64,000 nt of DNA from Microcoleus sp036704825 (GTDB taxonomy: Bacteria; Cyanobacteriota; Cyanobacteriia; Cyanobacteriales; Microcoleaceae): positions 1 through 64,000 of the forward strand of contig JAUBSN010000009.1 of assembly GCA_036704825.1 (NCBI GenBank). Direction: 5' to 3'. The position numbers and the translations under genes are program-made. Under the pieces are notes generated by a model. That model worked only from the letters and a program-made list of their open reading frames with translations. It was not told the origin of the DNA and did not search any database. Shown piece by piece: positions 18,004-26,510 of this stretch. Every line of letters begins with the position of its first letter. Within the stretch, counting starts at the first letter, position 1.

Positions 18004-18300
18004 TTAACGTGCAGTTTCAGCTTGAATTTCTCGAATAATAGTTGATATTTCTTCGGCTGACTCAAGGTGTCTAGCCAAAACTTGAGCAGTTTTGTCTAGC
18101 AAGCGTTCTGAAAATACTTTAGCTAAGTCTTCCCGTAAACCTTGCCCTATATAAAACTTAAGCAATGCTTCTACAGACATATCTCGATTTTCCGCTATTT
18201 TCTCAAGTGATGCTAAAGTATCTATTGGAATGTTTAGCGAGACTATTTCCGCTGTACGAGGTCGCAATTGCAATTTTATTTCTTCTTCAGAATTGTTCAT
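18004..18300 (-). CDS. Antitoxin of BrnT-type pair
   Basis: 98 aa from ATG at 18300. The frame stays open upstream to 18504, but that part is the antisense-like shadow of the toxin gene. The protein begins MNNSEEEIKLQLRPRTAEI, has VSLNIPIDTLASLEKIAENRDMS with a ribbon-helix-helix-like strand then helix, and a helical C-terminus. It overlaps the toxin stop by 14 bases, the toxin-first order typical of brnTA. The RHH would autoregulate the operon. It is not a close match to classical BrnA, so the name is withheld. Confidence 0.72.
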   Translation of the reverse strand: MNNSEEEIKLQLRPRTAEIVSLNIPIDTLASLEKIAENRDMSVEALLKFYIGQGLREDLAKVFSERLLDKTAQVLARHLESAEEISTIIREIQAETAR

Positions 18301-18580
18301 ATAATTTCCTTTCAGTGCGGGTAGCAGGACGGGCTGAAATGATGCGTATTCGCAAGCTGCGTTCGACATAAACAACCAGTAATAGGCGTTGAGTGCGGGA
18401 GTAACCCAAGATAAAGTTACGCTGTTCGTCATTAGCCGTTGCATCTCCCTCCTGATAGAATGGATCGAAGAAAACTTCGGCGGCTTCTTCAAAGCTAACG
18501 CCATGCTTTTCTAGGTTAATCTGGAATTTGTTTGTGTCCCATTCAAACTCAACGCCTTGCAGTCTGTACACACTATCCAT
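18287..18580 (-). CDS. brnT: BrnT family toxin
   Basis: 97 aa. BrnT is a RelE-fold ribonuclease toxin. The full family pattern is visible: FEWDTNKFQINLEKHGVSF, EEAAEVFFDP, RNFILGYSRTQRLLLVVYVE and IRIISARPATRTERKLYE. It starts at 18580 and its last codons overlap the antitoxin gene by 14 bases. It lies in an accessory island with a second TA pair ~700 bases away. Confidence 0.87.
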   Translation of the reverse strand: MDSVYRLQGVEFEWDTNKFQINLEKHGVSFEEAAEVFFDPFYQEGDATANDEQRNFILGYSRTQRLLLVVYVERSLRIRIISARPATRTERKLYEQF

Positions 18581-18609
18581 GCTTCGATATTAACATTATT
18601 TAAATAAGA

Positions 18610-18646
18610 GCGATCTCACTTTGGGAAAATAAGGGCGATCGCACTT
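18610..18646. repeat. CACTTTGGGAAAATAAGGGC repeat, copy 2
   Basis: Matches copies at 17939-17978 and 19951-19987 nearly throughout; lies directly upstream of the brnT start. Confidence 0.75.
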
Positions 18647-18680
18647 CAAAAAAAGCAACAATTGCGCTACACCCAAGACA

Positions 18681-19067
18681 TTATGAAACTGCTTTGAGGT
18701 ATTGCGTGAGAGGCTTCAAATCAATGTCATCGTTGGAAGTGAGTATTTTAAATAAATGACGCGGGATGCCGGCTGCAATCAAAACTTCCAAATCGCGATC
18801 TAGCTTTGACCAGTCATCGTAGATGCCGACAAACTGACTTACACAAGCTAAAGATTCATCTTTAGGGTCATTTACTCCCGTGTATTTGTACTGAATATCA
18901 AAACCTGCTTTTTCGCCAATTTCTTCGATATCCCAATCTACAAGATTAAGATCGATCGCTTCAACGGCTAGGGCAATATGACCGGGCGGTATGGGGTCAA
19001 GAGGCTCGCAGCACCAACCCTGAGAATGGTTCCAGACACTCTTACCTTGAGATTCTCGAATTTTCAT
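18681..19067 (-). CDS. Hypothetical protein
   Basis: 128 aa. No family recognised. It has a basic start (MKIRESQGKSVWNH), a CCEPLDPIPPGHIALAVEAIDL stretch and an acidic middle with VDWDIEEIGEKAGFDIQYKY, ending in a mixed region DDIDLKPLTQYLK. Length, normal codon use and a long open frame with an ATG support a real gene. It lies alone between two toxin-antitoxin pairs; immunity or TA function is possible but not shown. Confidence 0.55.
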   Translation of the reverse strand: MKIRESQGKSVWNHSQGWCCEPLDPIPPGHIALAVEAIDLNLVDWDIEEIGEKAGFDIQYKYTGVNDPKDESLACVSQFVGIYDDWSKLDRDLEVLIAAGIPRHLFKILTSNDDIDLKPLTQYLKAVS

Positions 19068-19224
19068 GTATTTTCCCTCACTGAAAGTAGCAGCGAAACC
19101 AGGCTTTATAGTTAAATAAGCTTAACATTTGAAAAATAAAAATTCGGTTATATTAAAGTGCGATCGACCTAATGGCGTTTTAGCGTAAGTTATAATCAAG
19201 ATCGATGTGTCCGGTTAATCTCCC

Positions 19225-19518
19225 ATGACTACACAATCTGCTTCGCGTTATGTCGCACGTCACCCTGAAATCTTGCAAGGGGAACCAATTATCGCAGGAA
19301 CGAGAACTTCGGTTCGTGCGATCGTGGAGTTGTGGCGTTTGGGTATTACTCCTGAAGAAATCCCGATGCACTTACCTCATCTGAAATTAGCTCAAATTTT
19401 TGACGCACTGAGCTTTTATTTGGACAACCAGGAAGAAATAAATACTTATATTGAGCGCAATCGAATTCCCGAAGAATTGATTCATCCTGCTGTGAAAGCG
19501 GCCATGAAAAAACTGTGA
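19225..19518 (+). CDS. DUF433 antitoxin-like protein
   Basis: 97 aa. DUF433 winged-helix protein: HPEILQGEPIIAGTRTSVRAIVELWRLGITPEEI and HLPHLKLAQIFDALSFYLDNQ are the family signature. DUF433 proteins pair with DUF5615 PIN-like toxins and are presumed DNA-binding antitoxins. The stop overlaps the next gene's GTG (GTGA), giving translational coupling, antitoxin first. Confidence 0.85.
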   Translation: MTTQSASRYVARHPEILQGEPIIAGTRTSVRAIVELWRLGITPEEIPMHLPHLKLAQIFDALSFYLDNQEEINTYIERNRIPEELIHPAVKAAMKKL

Positions 19519-19859
19519 AACTATTTGCAACTATTCATACAGATGAAGATGTTTCTAGGCTGGTAGCCACTTTGCTGCGGGCTAGGGGTTTTGATGTGAC
19601 GACAACCAGCGAACAGGGAATGTTGAGTCAATTGGATAGCCAACAATTGGCTTATGCTGCATCTGTCGATCGATGTTTGCTCACTCACAATCGCGTGGAT
19701 TTTGAGCTATTACACCTAGAATATATGACAGAAGGATGGGAACATTATGGAATTATTGTGACTCCTCAAAAGAACGCCTATGAAATTGTCCAACGGGTTG
19801 CTATTCTATTAAATACGTTAACGGCTGATGAAATTGCCAATCAGCTTTTATATGTGTAA
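19515..19859 (+). CDS. DUF5615 PIN-like toxin
   Basis: 114 aa, start GTG at 19515 inside the stop of the antitoxin gene. PIN-like (Mut7-C-type) nuclease pattern: acidic IHTDEDVSRLVATLLRARGFDV, then DRCLLTHNRVDF (the TxNxxDF signature) and HYGIIVT. Presumed ribonuclease component of the DUF433/DUF5615 pair. The usual first block FxxDEDV is present, so the active-site Asp residues look intact. Confidence 0.83.
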   Translation: MKLFATIHTDEDVSRLVATLLRARGFDVTTTSEQGMLSQLDSQQLAYAASVDRCLLTHNRVDFELLHLEYMTEGWEHYGIIVTPQKNAYEIVQRVAILLNTLTADEIANQLLYV

Positions 19860-19950
19860 AGGGATAGCTTATCCAAAAATTAGTGCGCTCGCCCTTTGGG
19901 ATGCGGGGTGGGAAAGGCGATCGCCCTTTTGGTTATTTGGGGGAGAGGGC

Positions 19951-19987
19951 CGATCGCACTTTGGGAAAAAAGGGCGATCGTACTTTC
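19951..19987. repeat. CACTTTGGGAAAAAAGGGCG repeat, copy 3
   Basis: Third copy of the repeat seen at 17939 and 18610, between the DUF5615 gene and the dynamin-like gene. A truncated relative begins near 19880. Confidence 0.7.
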
Positions 19988-19994
19988 TCTAACT

Positions 19995-22340
19995 TTACTT
20001 AACTGGCTTCCAACTATTGAGAGATTCCCGAATCGAAGTTAATTGACTGAGGTACTCAATAAGCTTGGCTTTTTGATACTCAAGACGAGCCAGAATTTCC
20101 GGCGCTTCTGCTTCTTTCGTTTCCCGTTCCTTCAACACGCGATCGAAATCATTTTGAAACCTGTTGATGTAATCATTAATTTGCCGTTCTGCACTTCGGA
20201 AGTCGGCTTTAACCTGTTTTTCAATGACTCGCTCTAACAGTTTTCTATTTCTAACTATCTGCTCATCTATTTTTTTGTTTATTGACTCTAATGTTTGTCG
20301 TAAATCAACCTCAAAAAACGAGCGATTTTCGGTAACAGGAACATCAGCATAATAGACTTCATCAGAATTACAACAACGACTTTTTCGCTGTTCTTTATTT
20401 TGAATTCTCGTAACTTGTACTTGCACATCTTGAATTCGTGCATCAATTCCGGGAAAATCAAAACTCGGAAATTGAATCGGGTTAATGTTCAGTTTTACCT
20501 TTAAAGCAGCGCCCAGATAAGCAGACAGTTCATCTGAGATTTCTTGGATGTCTTCTTGAATTATTTTTGCCAACTCTTGGCGAATATTTGTTCCATCTCT
20601 AACAAGCTCATCTTGAGTATCTATCCACCAATTCTGAATATGTGGCGCACAATACTCATTGATGGTTTTAACAATTTTCCCAGCTTCTGCCTTGGTTTGA
20701 CACCGGATAATATACGGATTAAAATCTTCAGGCCGATCGTCTTGTTCAAAGAAAGAGCTATTGAAAGTATCAGGCACAGATTTACTCAGGTTATCCAACA
20801 AAGATGTAGTTAACTTGAATGCTGTACCTAATTCCTTACCAAAAACAGGGATCAATCCTAATGCAGCCTCTCCAATCCCTCCCACTATTGACCCGAAGCT
20901 GATTTTTTCAACTTTTGGTAGTTGCTGGGCAAGGGATAAAGTTTTTTTTGGCTTTGGAGAGTTGGCGGAACGAGGCTCTGCAATTCTCTCTATCTCACTC
21001 TCGATCTGAGCTTTAGCCTCCTCAGCAAATGTGTTAATGCCTTGACTAAATCCTGAAATTAGTATTTGCTTCTGGTCTTCCACAGCTTGTTTTACTTTTT
21101 CTACTTGGCCCCTCGCCTTTTCTGAGCGGCTTCTGTAGTCTTCTACTTTTTGTTTTAGGGTTTCAATCCCCATTTCCCTACCCCTGATTTCTGTATTCAG
21201 AGTATCCTCAATAGCCTTAGCAGCTTTATCGATTTCTGCCACAACTTCACTCAATAGATTCCAGCCGGAATTTTGAGTAATTCTTTGAATGACTGTTTCT
21301 TGAATGGTAGGAATACCACTGTCTAGCAAAGCTTTTGGTGCAATCTCTTCAGGTAAAGGAATGACTTTCCTGCCTCGTTCATCTCTCTCAGCATATTTGG
21401 CGCTAAAAAAATCTTCAAAATCTTTTGTATCTTTTTCCGTAGCTTTTCCTTGCTGGATCAGTTTCGCGAGCAGTCCTTGTCTTGAACTAGCAGGGTAGAT
21501 CGCAGGATTGCAAAAGCCAAAATCAGCTAACTCTCGTTGTAAATCTTTGATGACATCAGCAATCTCTCTGTCTCTCTCTGTCTTCTGGTCAATTTTATTC
21601 AGGATAAAGTAAATTTTCCCCGTGTTCTCGGCTATGAAGTCCTTGCGATTTTCCACAACATCCTTAAACAAATCGGAAACCGCATTATCTTTGTAGGAAG
21701 CGTAGTTTAAAATAAACAGAATAGCATTGCAGGTTCGCAGTGCTTCTAATGCTGTCTGCTTCAGTGCATTTGTGTTAAAATTTGCAGATTCCCACTCATT
21801 AGGACCGGGAGTATCAACTAAGGTAAAACCTGTTAGAGAAGATAATTGGCTAATTGCTTCAATCGGATGCTCTATCTCAAAGCGTGTAGTGCTGTCAGGA
21901 TTGCCTGTTTGTCTGATTTCACGGGTACGCTGCAGGAATTTTTGCTGAATTTCACCCGCGTCACCCTCAACAAGAGTGACTGGTTGTCTTTCTCCTTCTC
22001 GATACTCTAAAAGTCTGGGAGTTTTGCCCGGTTTAATGTGTCGGACATCTGTGCGGCAGATGGTACAGGCGGCCGTTTCACTCGCCAGCACGTCAGCACC
22101 GATGACAGAATTCAAGAAGGTGCTTTTTCCTGCTTTCATCGCTGCTATAACGGCTACTTGATACTTCTGATCTTGCAAAGCTTTTAAAGCTTTGTTGATT
22201 TCATTTTCAATGCTTTGTAGCCCTTGACTGTCGTCTCCCTGAATGCCCAGTCCCTCTCGGAATTCTTTAAGATATTGTAAGAGCCGATCGCCTGTGTCGT
22301 AGATGCTGTTGTAGGCTGCTTGGAATTCTTGAGAAGACAT
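19995..22340 (-). CDS. Bacterial dynamin-like GTPase
   Basis: 781 aa. Large GTPase of the dynamin superfamily: P-loop AMKAGKST (residues 67-74), switch I around TAACTICRTDV, G3 LVDTPGP (~175-180), G4 ILNKIDQ (~246-252). A long alpha-helical stalk follows, with coiled coil at ~370-430 and 715-770. A Gly/Val/Phe-rich hydrophobic stretch at ~480-520 (FGSIVGGIGEAALGLIPVFG) could be a membrane-inserting paddle. Such proteins remodel membranes; relatives are BDLP of Nostoc, SynDLP and LeoA. Which of these is closest cannot be told by eye. A small glycine-zipper gene lies just upstream on the same strand. Sited in an accessory island, so a defence-type role is possible. Confidence 0.82.
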   Translation of the reverse strand: MSSQEFQAAYNSIYDTGDRLLQYLKEFREGLGIQGDDSQGLQSIENEINKALKALQDQKYQVAVIAAMKAGKSTFLNSVIGADVLASETAACTICRTDVRHIKPGKTPRLLEYREGERQPVTLVEGDAGEIQQKFLQRTREIRQTGNPDSTTRFEIEHPIEAISQLSSLTGFTLVDTPGPNEWESANFNTNALKQTALEALRTCNAILFILNYASYKDNAVSDLFKDVVENRKDFIAENTGKIYFILNKIDQKTERDREIADVIKDLQRELADFGFCNPAIYPASSRQGLLAKLIQQGKATEKDTKDFEDFFSAKYAERDERGRKVIPLPEEIAPKALLDSGIPTIQETVIQRITQNSGWNLLSEVVAEIDKAAKAIEDTLNTEIRGREMGIETLKQKVEDYRSRSEKARGQVEKVKQAVEDQKQILISGFSQGINTFAEEAKAQIESEIERIAEPRSANSPKPKKTLSLAQQLPKVEKISFGSIVGGIGEAALGLIPVFGKELGTAFKLTTSLLDNLSKSVPDTFNSSFFEQDDRPEDFNPYIIRCQTKAEAGKIVKTINEYCAPHIQNWWIDTQDELVRDGTNIRQELAKIIQEDIQEISDELSAYLGAALKVKLNINPIQFPSFDFPGIDARIQDVQVQVTRIQNKEQRKSRCCNSDEVYYADVPVTENRSFFEVDLRQTLESINKKIDEQIVRNRKLLERVIEKQVKADFRSAERQINDYINRFQNDFDRVLKERETKEAEAPEILARLEYQKAKLIEYLSQLTSIRESLNSWKPVK

Positions 22341-22397
22341 AAATTAATAATTTTGAAGAATAAAAAATGACACAAAGATAATTGCCTGAGCATTTCC

Positions 22398-22446
22398 AGT
22401 CGGTTTGAACCGACTTTAGTTATTAGCCAGGGACTTAAGTCCCTGG
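22398..22446. repeat. Two-hairpin intergenic element, copy 1
   Basis: Hairpin A: AGTCGGTT/AACCGACT (22398-22405, 22408-22415). Linker TTAGTTATTAG. Hairpin B: CCAGGGACTT/AAGTCCCTGG (22427-22436, 22437-22446). It sits between the dynamin gene and the small glycine-zipper gene. Related copies occur at 26866, 38784 and 38931 with different stems but the same architecture. Confidence 0.8.
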
Positions 22447-22459
22447 CGTGAGTCAAGCT

Positions 22460-22672
22460 TTAATCAGAAAAAGCCTTGCTAATCCCGTAAAATGCCAAAC
22501 CAGCCAACGCACCTACGGCTACACCAACGGGCCCAGCAGCAGCACCAATACCAGCACCTCCGCCAACGGCACCAACTGCCGTAAAACCAGCAGCAGCAAT
22601 TACACCACCACCCACAGCACCACCTGCAGCAGCGGCACCTGCAGCTTTCGCTATTTCATCACCTTTAGCCAT
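22460..22672 (-). CDS. Small glycine-zipper membrane protein
   Basis: 70 aa. After MAKGDEIAKA almost the whole chain is Gly/Ala/Val with repeated GxxxG spacing (AGAAAAGGAVGGG, AVGGGAGIGAAAGPVGVAVG), then GLAFYGISKAFSD. This is the glycine-zipper pattern of small membrane proteins that oligomerise in bilayers. It is upstream of the dynamin-like gene on the same strand with a 120-base gap, so the two may act together on membranes. The opposite strand also has an open frame, but it codes an implausible Ser/Thr/Cys chain. Function is inferred. Confidence 0.6.
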   Translation of the reverse strand: MAKGDEIAKAAGAAAAGGAVGGGVIAAAGFTAVGAVGGGAGIGAAAGPVGVAVGALAGLAFYGISKAFSD

Positions 22673-22899
22673 TGAAATACCTCAGTGTAAGGAACAAAAA
22701 CTAACTGTTTGACTAACGAAAGTTAATTAAACAGGCAAAATTTGAAAGCTCGCGATCGCACTTTCCCGCTGTTCTAAGTATTTGCACTTAGACATTGAGT
22801 CGGTAATTTAATACTAGACTACCTATTGTTAGCCAACAACTAACAAACGCTAGCAATTTCCGTTATGCTATCGTTAGCCACATCTCACCACACCCGACA

Positions 22900-23403
22900 A
22901 TGGCATCAAAAGAAGACTTATTTGCCGAAGCCGCGAAACACTGGGACTTAGAAAGGCTGTACCAAGCTTTTGCAGAAGCTAAACGGCAAATCTCACCCCG
23001 ATCGCGCAGGGGACTAACAGAAACAGAAAAACTCTACCTGCGAGGATTGCTTTCCGGTTGCAGTCCCGCCGAAATCGCCCGCCAACTGTTTCAGAGTTCC
23101 AAAAGTGCAGAGGTTTATTTATGTAAAACTTTATACCAATATGTTAAAAAACTCGCAGATGTACCTAACGAACCTGTAGGAAATTGGCGCAATATTTGCG
23201 ATCGGCTAGAAGAAGCCGGATATAAAACTCAGTCTTCTCCTGAATTTAAAATAAATAATTCTGTACCTACAGAAGCATTAGTAAAAATAGTTGGTATAGG
23301 TGTGATTGAGAAAAATACAGTATCAATTGATATTAACATTCGACTAGAATTCCCCTCAACTTCAGAAACTCCGCAAAAAGAAGACTTAGATAAAAACGGT
23401 TAG
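22900..23403 (+). CDS. Stand-alone HTH adaptor protein (effector-associated type)
   Basis: 167 aa. Residues ~35-90 (RRGLTETEKLYLRGLLSG, CSPAEIARQLFQSSKSAEVYL, YQYVKKL) match the helix-turn-helix module that cyanobacteria carry at the N-terminus of many NB-ARC, WD40 and CHAT proteins, where it recruits effectors. Here it is a short free-standing protein with only a small beta-rich tail (VGIGVIEKNTVSIDINIRLEF). No NTPase or protease follows on the same strand. It could be an orphan adaptor or a truncated larger gene. The ATG at 22900 is preceded by CCCGACA with no clear SD. Confidence 0.6.
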   Translation: MASKEDLFAEAAKHWDLERLYQAFAEAKRQISPRSRRGLTETEKLYLRGLLSGCSPAEIARQLFQSSKSAEVYLCKTLYQYVKKLADVPNEPVGNWRNICDRLEEAGYKTQSSPEFKINNSVPTEALVKIVGIGVIEKNTVSIDINIRLEFPSTSETPQKEDLDKNG

Positions 23404-23574
23404 ATGTGCGATCGCACTTAGAGACAGAAAGGGAGCTCGCCCCTCCACACAGAGGCAAAAATGTTAATAATCTTATAGCTGATAATTTGAGAAGGAACTT
23501 TTTGATAAAATATCAAAATTAAAACTGCCTCACCCGCTTCGATTTTACCTAAAACCATCAAATTAGTCAAATTT

Positions 23575-25362
23575 ATGTCTCGATTAAGTATCAGATCGAA
23601 CAAAAAAGCTCTGGGATTTGTGCTGGGGTTCTTAATTTTTGTCATTTTTATTCCCGGATGTTGGGCTTTAACAACTAATATTGCTCCCACACCAGTACGG
23701 CAAACAGATAACAAAGTAGCTGTGCGTGCAGATGTACAAAATACGTCAAATTCTCGCTCTTCTTTAGGAGTTGGGCTTAATGGTATTGCTGACTACTCCA
23801 CACAATTACCCTTTTTAGATGCTTTCAAATCTTCTAGACAATGGATAACTCAATGCGTCAGCGGACAACCAAACTGTAAAGGTGAATGGGATACAGAGGA
23901 GTATAATCTTTTAAATCTTGATGAAAATGGGTGGGTGAAGTCTCTCCCATCCCCCGAAGATGCTCCTAAATATACTAGGGTAAGTACGCTATTACTTAGG
24001 GAAATCCCCAATCGCTATCCTTCAGGGCAATATATTGTTAGTTATGAGGGTGAAGGTGCGATCGAATATGGCTTTGATGCCAAAAAAGATGAGGCTGCGT
24101 CGAAACCCGGCAGGGATATCATTAATGTCGATGCCACACAAGGCGGAGGCATCATGATTACAATTACTGCTACCGATCCCAAGAAAACAGGGAACTATAT
24201 CCGCAATATTAAAGTTGTTCACTCCCAAGATGAACAGCTTTATCAAAGCGGTGAAATATTTAATCCGGTGTTTATAGACAAGATTAAAAAATTTAGAGTT
24301 TTGCGTTTTATGGACTGGATGGGGACAAATGGTTCTGAACAAAAAGACTGGTCAAACCGACCTAAACCAGAGAGTATATCCTATGCTTACAGAGGAAATG
24401 TTCCCATAGAAGTTATGGTGAAGTTAGCTAACAAAGTCCAAGCAGAACCCTGGTTTAATATGCCGCATCAGGCTACTGATGAATATATGACTAACTTTGC
24501 TAAAATGGTCAAAGATAGTTTAGATCCAAAGCTGAAAGTTAATGTCGAGTATTCTAATGAGGTTTGGAATTGGTCATTTCCACAATCGCATTATGCTTTG
24601 GAACAAGGTAAAGCGAAGTGGGGAGATAAAGGCGATGCTTTTATGCAATGGCACGGAATGCGTAGTGCTCAAATGTGCGATATCTGGAAAGGGGTTTTTG
24701 GGGATCAAAAGAATCGAGTTGTCTGCGTGTTAGGAACTCAAAGAGCTTGGAGAGAGTTAGAAACTTATTCTTTAGAGTGTTCCTATTGGGTGGCTGAGGG
24801 CAATAAACCTTGTTATCAACACGGTATTGATGCCGTAGCCATAGCTGGATATTTTAGCGGAAACTTGGGCGGGAAAGAAAGTGTCAGTACAGTAGAGTCT
24901 TGGTTGAAGGACGCAGATGGCGGGTTTGGCAAAGCTTTTAAACAATTAAGAGAGGGCGGGTTACTTCCTGGCTTCAAAGATAGTTTGCCCGATGTTGAGA
25001 ATGACTTTAAGTATTTTTTAGATGTGGCTCAAAAAAAAGGTCTCAAGTTATTTGTTTACGAGGGGGGTCAACATATTGTAGGTATTGAAGGAGTTGAGAA
25101 TAACGAAAAACTGACCAAGTTTTTTATGGAATTAAATAGGCGTCCAGAAATGTATGATATCTACACCCAATTACTGAATAGTTGGAAACAAGCTGGAGGC
25201 AGTCTTTTCATGCACTTTGTGGATGTGAGTTCATTTAGTAAGTGGGGAAGTTGGGGGGCTTTGGAGTATGTGGAACAAAAGGGTTCGCCTAAGTATGATG
25301 CTTTGATGGATTTTATTGATAAGAATCCTTGCTGGTGGGATGGCTGTGCTGTTGAGGGATGA
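23575..25362 (+). CDS. Secreted TIM-barrel 'cellulose-binding' glycoside-hydrolase-like protein
   Basis: 595 aa. An N-terminal hydrophobic segment (residues ~12-32, ALGFVLGFLIFVIFIPGCW) predicts export; IPGC is a weak lipobox. The body resembles proteins annotated as cellulose-binding in bacteria. NVEYSNEVWNW (~323-333) has the Asn-Glu pair of clan-A glycosidase acid/bases, and FVYEGGQH (Glu ~495) sits where the nucleophile would be. A beta-sandwich precedes the barrel (~70-220). Substrate unknown. The gene stands alone with its own promoter region and ends 18 bases before a convergent gene. Confidence 0.6.
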   Translation: MSRLSIRSNKKALGFVLGFLIFVIFIPGCWALTTNIAPTPVRQTDNKVAVRADVQNTSNSRSSLGVGLNGIADYSTQLPFLDAFKSSRQWITQCVSGQPNCKGEWDTEEYNLLNLDENGWVKSLPSPEDAPKYTRVSTLLLREIPNRYPSGQYIVSYEGEGAIEYGFDAKKDEAASKPGRDIINVDATQGGGIMITITATDPKKTGNYIRNIKVVHSQDEQLYQSGEIFNPVFIDKIKKFRVLRFMDWMGTNGSEQKDWSNRPKPESISYAYRGNVPIEVMVKLANKVQAEPWFNMPHQATDEYMTNFAKMVKDSLDPKLKVNVEYSNEVWNWSFPQSHYALEQGKAKWGDKGDAFMQWHGMRSAQMCDIWKGVFGDQKNRVVCVLGTQRAWRELETYSLECSYWVAEGNKPCYQHGIDAVAIAGYFSGNLGGKESVSTVESWLKDADGGFGKAFKQLREGGLLPGFKDSLPDVENDFKYFLDVAQKKGLKLFVYEGGQHIVGIEGVENNEKLTKFFMELNRRPEMYDIYTQLLNSWKQAGGSLFMHFVDVSSFSKWGSWGALEYVEQKGSPKYDALMDFIDKNPCWWDGCAVEG

Positions 25363-25379
25363 TGAGGAATTGGGTGCAA

Positions 25380-25961
25380 TCAAGAATCGTTCGATCGCAC
25401 TTCCTCGAACTCTTCAGCATCCCCCGGCAAACCCGAACCCTCGCTATTCCTCAACCTGGGCGATTCCCCATTACTCGCACCGGCACCGTAAACCCCAGAA
25501 TACCTATCCTCCAAACCCGAATCTCTCAGCGAAATCGCACTTCTTTGACTCGGCGACAATCTATCTGTCGATCGGCGATTTGTCCCAGACACGGGCGGCT
25601 TCCGAGTTAAAGTTTTCCAAGCAGCCTTAATCCCAGTCACCACGCTGCGAGTTGTTACCTGCACGTTTTGTGCCTGCTTTTTAGCGCTACCAATACTTCG
25701 ATCGACCTGTTTGACAACCTCGCCCGCACTTTGTACTCCCTCGCTGACATCATCCGTCAACTCGCTAATTTCCAGCCCCGTCAACCGAATCGCCTCCAAA
25801 GTGGGCGGAAATTCGCGAGAAAGCGTGTCAGCGAGCTTTTCCACGCTGCGGGCAGCCCTGGCCAGCGCTTGCACCGCAGGTATTAAAGTCACTAAAACAG
25901 CAGTCAGGCTAACTGCCACTAGCAAAATCGAAAGTCCTAGCCAAAATATGGGATCGCTCAC
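25380..25961 (-). CDS. DUF948 domain membrane protein
   Basis: 193 aa. A single N-terminal membrane segment (~5-29), then the DUF948 helix (VQALARAARSVEKLADTLSREFPPTLEAIRLTGLEISELTDDV) with regular coiled-coil spacing, then a low-complexity Ser/Arg/Gly tail. Third gene of a three-gene minus-strand set with the YtxH and coiled-coil genes. DUF948 proteins often neighbour YtxH proteins; the cellular role is not established. Confidence 0.75.
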   Translation of the reverse strand: MSDPIFWLGLSILLVAVSLTAVLVTLIPAVQALARAARSVEKLADTLSREFPPTLEAIRLTGLEISELTDDVSEGVQSAGEVVKQVDRSIGSAKKQAQNVQVTTRSVVTGIKAAWKTLTRKPPVSGTNRRSTDRLSPSQRSAISLRDSGLEDRYSGVYGAGASNGESPRLRNSEGSGLPGDAEEFEEVRSNDS

Positions 25962-25998
25962 TTGAATCTGGGATTTGGGGTTTGGGATTTCATGTCAT

Positions 25999-26340
25999 TT
26001 AACGGATGGGAGGGCGCGACGGGGGACTGACTTCGGCTTCAGTTTCCGACAGAGTTTGGCGTTCCCGCTGAGTCGCCTCCAAACCTGCCGCGATCGCCTC
26101 TTTGAGTCTAATCAAAGTTTCGTCCCAATTTCGTATTGCAGTTTCAGAAAGTCGATCGGCCTGCAACTGCACGCTAGTCGATAAATCTTCCGCCAACTCC
26201 GGCAAAGCATCGGCCGATTTTTTCAATATCTGCCGCGTCTCCTTGCCCGGTCGCGGTGCCATCAGCAACCCAGTTACGGCCCCGATGGCAGAACCCACAA
26301 GCAAACCGCCAATAAATAATCCTGAACGTTTAGTTGACAT
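25999..26340 (-). CDS. YtxH domain protein
   Basis: 113 aa from ATG at 26340, chosen because MSTKRSGLFIGGLLVGSAIG begins the family pattern; the frame is open 12 codons further. The glycine-rich membrane segment GGLLVGSAIGAVTGLLMAPRPGKETRQ is the YtxH signature (the APRPGKETR motif follows the membrane). A long helix and acidic tail complete it. It lies 37 bases upstream of the DUF948 gene, so the genes are likely cotranscribed. Confidence 0.8.
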   Translation of the reverse strand: MSTKRSGLFIGGLLVGSAIGAVTGLLMAPRPGKETRQILKKSADALPELAEDLSTSVQLQADRLSETAIRNWDETLIRLKEAIAAGLEATQRERQTLSETEAEVSPPSRPPIR

Positions 26341-26510
26341 TTTTATAACTTCTCTCCATACACCAATTTTAGGCACGTTTGCCCGATCGCAGCCCTTTAC
26401 AAAGATAGAAATATTCTCGATCGTTCTGGATTTCTACCAGAGGCGGCGATTTGCTGCTGCCATCAGTCTGCAGGTAGAGATGGCAAAATTTGCAGCAGTG
26501 TTAGGATAGC

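Noticed and set aside
22448..22675. 75-aa plus-strand frame over the glycine-zipper gene
   Set aside because: Ser/Thr/Cys/Gly chain is the antisense shadow of the minus-strand gene, which has the better composition and context.
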